A DNA stretch of 13,420 nt, from positions 1-13,420 of the forward strand of contig DOJV01000021.1 of assembly GCA_003511125.1 (NCBI GenBank), given 5' to 3'. Shown one piece after another: positions 11,814-13,420 of this stretch. The stretch comes from Candidatus Uhrbacteria bacterium. GTDB lineage: Bacteria > Patescibacteriota > Patescibacteriia > UBA9934 > GWF2-40-263. Both the position numbers and the translations under genes were made by a program. Every line of letters starts with the position of its first letter. The stretch's first letter is position 1. Below the pieces are notes generated by a model. It did no database searches. It was not told where the DNA came from and saw nothing but the letters and a program-made list of their open reading frames with translations.

Positions 11814-12884
11814 TTATTTTTTATGCTTTTCTAAAAGATTTAACAATACCTCCATTTGTCTGATTTCGACAACCAAATCATTATTACTTTTTCCTATTTT
11901 TTTTCCGCGCAGATAAGAGGCAATCAAGGCGTGAAAATATTCAATCATTTTTTCTTGTCTTTCCTCAAGTTTTACGACATTAGAACTCTTAAAACTTTTT
12001 TCACCTTCATGAACTGAAAACCATTCGTTAACCGCATCTTTTAATGCGGTTATTGTTTTCTCTGCGCGCAATTTTTCGTCTTCTGACGCTTTTCTAAATT
12101 GACCTTTAAAAACATTTTTTTCAAAATAAAATAAACCTTCTAACCGCTCAAAAACAACCGTCGCGTATTCGTCTGCGTCCAAATATTCCACGGTAATTGT
12201 CAACACGGCGGTCCACTCACTCTCACGACGTTGTCTTGATTTTACATCCTTGCTGATAGTCAAAAAATCAAATTCGGAGTTTTCGTTCCGATTGTCAAAA
12301 ACCATCAAATCTTCTTTTAATTCAGCTAAGAGCCCTTCGGCTGTTCTGCGTTCGATGTTTTTTTTCTCAACCAACCTTCTTTTTTTTGGATTTTTAGAAA
12401 TAAAATCTTTCAGCTCATCAACCACCTTTTGTTGTCTAATAACAGCTTCTTCCAAAGTACACCTAACCTTAAAAAAATTTTCATAATAACCTTTATTAAA
12501 GAGTATAAACTGGTCACCTTTCCCTCGATTGCTCCAAAACAAATCCAAAAGCCGAATAATTTCTTCTTTAATTCTCACGCCATCAACCTTTTCAAAAACT
12601 TCTTTGAATCGGCCGTGATAAAAAACCTCACTTAAACAATGAGCAGAAAACCTTTCTCTGGTCTCAGTATCAAAACCGGCGACAACATCTTCCAAACCCC
12701 CTTTGTTTGACCCGCCAGACTCAGAAACCGGCCGAAAATTTTCCGGAAAAATTCTTTTCTTCATTTGCTCCGGCAATTTCCAGAATGCCCCGTGGACGCT
12801 TTCTGGTAAACCCTCTAAACCTTTAATTTCCGGCGCTCGAACTTTCTCGCGATATTCGGCCGGCACTCTATCTAAACTATCCAT
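11814..12884 (-). CDS. Hypothetical soluble protein, no recognised family
   Basis: A 356-residue charged protein without signal peptide or membrane segment. No catalytic motif is recognised. The N-terminal 60 residues are Pro/Glu-rich (VPAEYREKVRAPEIKGLEGL, LPESVHGAFWKLPEQMKKRI), then a mostly helical body. Residues about 140-195 look like a coiled coil (EEAVIRQQKVVDELKDFIS, RRLVEKKNIERRTAEGLLAE). A middle segment, SEWTAVLTITVEYLDADEYA (about 224-243), looks like a beta pair, and the C-terminal 80 residues are again helical. A promoter-like TTGTTT-17-TAAAAT lies upstream and a bidirectional terminator follows, so it is a complete single-gene unit. It is probably a lineage-restricted protein; no function is proposed. 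Confidence 0.8.
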   Translation of the reverse strand: MDSLDRVPAEYREKVRAPEIKGLEGLPESVHGAFWKLPEQMKKRIFPENFRPVSESGGSNKGGLEDVVAGFDTETRERFSAHCLSEVFYHGRFKEVFEKVDGVRIKEEIIRLLDLFWSNRGKGDQFILFNKGYYENFFKVRCTLEEAVIRQQKVVDELKDFISKNPKKRRLVEKKNIERRTAEGLLAELKEDLMVFDNRNENSEFDFLTISKDVKSRQRRESEWTAVLTITVEYLDADEYATVVFERLEGLFYFEKNVFKGQFRKASEDEKLRAEKTITALKDAVNEWFSVHEGEKSFKSSNVVKLEERQEKMIEYFHALIASYLRGKKIGKSNNDLVVEIRQMEVLLNLLEKHKK

Positions 12885-12913
12885 AAATTAAACGGATTAT
12901 TAATTTTGACTTA

Positions 12914-12942
12914 ATTTTACCATCTAACTCTACTATAAACAA
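12914..12942 (-). promoter_or_regulatory. Promoter of the hypothetical gene
   Basis: On the - strand: TTGTTT (12942-12937), a 17-base spacer, TAAAAT (12919-12914). The predicted leader is about 23 bases, with no clear Shine-Dalgarno. Confidence 0.5.
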
Positions 12943-12996
12943 CCTATATATCCTTGATTTCTATCCATTTGTATGATAAGTTGTGAATACAAAAAT

Positions 12997-13086
12997 GGAG
13001 AGGTGGCTGAGTGGTCTAAGGCGCTTGACTCGAAATCAAGTGTACTCGCAAGGGTACCGTGAGTTCAAATCTCACCCTCTCCGCCA
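12997..13086 (+). tRNA. tRNA-Ser(CGA), CCA encoded
   Basis: A 90-nt type II tRNA. The acceptor stem GGAGAGG (12997-13003) pairs with CCTCTCC (13076-13082), followed by discriminator G and an encoded CCA. The anticodon stem CTTGA/TCAAG encloses the loop CTCGAAA with anticodon CGA, reading UCG. The long variable arm (TGTACTCGCAAGGGTACC region) and the T loop TTCAAAT are as expected for serine. TATGAT at 12972-12977 could be its -10 box. Confidence 0.96.
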
Positions 13087-13420
13087 GCCTTCGCTGAAGC
13101 TTCGGCTTGGCAAAGCCATTGGTTGTAAGTTTTTGTGAAGGCTGTCGCGCCGTAGCCCTGCCACGGAGCGAAGGTGGGCGTAAAGTACTTTGTACAGAGT
13201 CCATTTTAATGAATTACCCAGCAGCAGAGCTGCGGGGAAAAGCCCGGATTTTGAATTTAATGCACGTATCGCATATGAATCATTAGAATGTAGCGACCGT
13301 GCTTATATGATCTATAAAAGTTATGATGATCAAACCGATAATGTAAAAACAAACTTGAACAAACAACAACTAAAAAGCGACCTAAAAAGTCGCTTTTGTA
13401 CTTAGATCCTGCGTGAAAAA
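13087..13420. other. Hairpin-rich region after the tRNA without a convincing gene
   Basis: Inverted repeats include GCCAGCC (13083-13089, overlapping the tRNA CCA end) with GGCTTGGC (13104-13111), and CCCAGCAGC (13217-13225) with GCTGCGGGG (13229-13237), a 9-bp stem with one A-G mismatch. A frame from 13190 to 13405 can encode 71 residues, but it starts in the hairpin repeats and ends through the terminator stem, so it is not called. From 13238 on the sequence is AT-rich and may be the start of another unit. Confidence 0.5.
13373..13397 (+). terminator. Intrinsic terminator
   Basis: AAAAGCGAC (13373-13381) and GTCGCTTTT (13389-13397) form a perfect 9-bp stem with a seven-base loop. The A and T arms give terminator character in both directions. 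Confidence 0.7.

Noticed and set aside
13016..13204. 62-residue frame on the - strand
   Set aside because: It lies across the tRNA-Ser on the opposite strand; its RFELTVPLR-type sequence is the well-known spurious translation of tRNA-Ser antisense.
13190..13405. 71-residue frame on the + strand
   Set aside because: It starts within hairpin repeats, has no promoter or Shine-Dalgarno, and runs through the arms of the terminator at 13373-13397.
1..13420. CRISPR array
   Set aside because: No run of regularly spaced identical repeats was seen; the attC-like sites and the 21-base pair are too few and too irregularly spaced.

Overview
The window looks like a piece of a Candidate Phyla Radiation (Patescibacteria, Parcubacteria-like) chromosome. 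The basis is a mix of small single-copy genes in short operons, several genes whose -10 box lies only 8-9 bases before the ATG (leaderless transcripts), a TrmB-type regulator, a SpoIID-domain protein in a lineage with no other sign of sporulation, and TGA used as a normal stop (so not the recoded Gracilibacteria/Absconditabacteria). This placement is inference from gene style; no rRNA or marker gene is present.

Region 1-2535 is AT-rich and looks like the 3' end of an integron-type gene cassette array. Three genes on the + strand (the C-terminus of a P-loop kinase-like protein, a nucleotidyltransferase-like protein, a multi-pass membrane protein) are each followed by a site that starts ACATC-N3-TAAC-N6-TATCNGG. 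The first two sites end in nearly identical CAGATGAT-N6-ACGTTAGCTGAAAT sequence, which resembles the R''/L''...L'/R' layout of attC sites. The third site has only its left half, so the array seems to end there. No integrase is in the window; it would be expected to the left.

Region 2636-4273 is ordinary chromosome: a terminator, an extended -10 promoter, a two-gene overlapping operon (small membrane protein, PH-domain membrane protein), a 23S rRNA pseudouridine synthase of the RsuA/RluB family, and a bidirectional terminator.

Region 4301-10223 is a cell-envelope block built around one divergent promoter region (7326-7422). Leftward run a membrane-anchored SpoIID/LytB protein with two Ig-like domains and a D-Ala-D-Ala carboxypeptidase, both peptidoglycan-modifying. 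Rightward run a Wzx-type flippase, an O-antigen ligase/polymerase family protein and a 45-residue single-pass membrane protein, suggesting export and assembly of a surface polysaccharide.

Region 10244-11002 holds a cluster of hairpins, a GC-rich DUF3307 membrane protein gene on the - strand that looks foreign to its neighbours, and a 256-base intergenic stretch with a 21-base direct repeat. Region 11003-12884 has a TrmB-family regulator converging on an unrecognised 356-residue soluble protein. The window closes with a tRNA-Ser(CGA) with encoded CCA, followed by about 330 bases of hairpin-rich DNA without a convincing gene.
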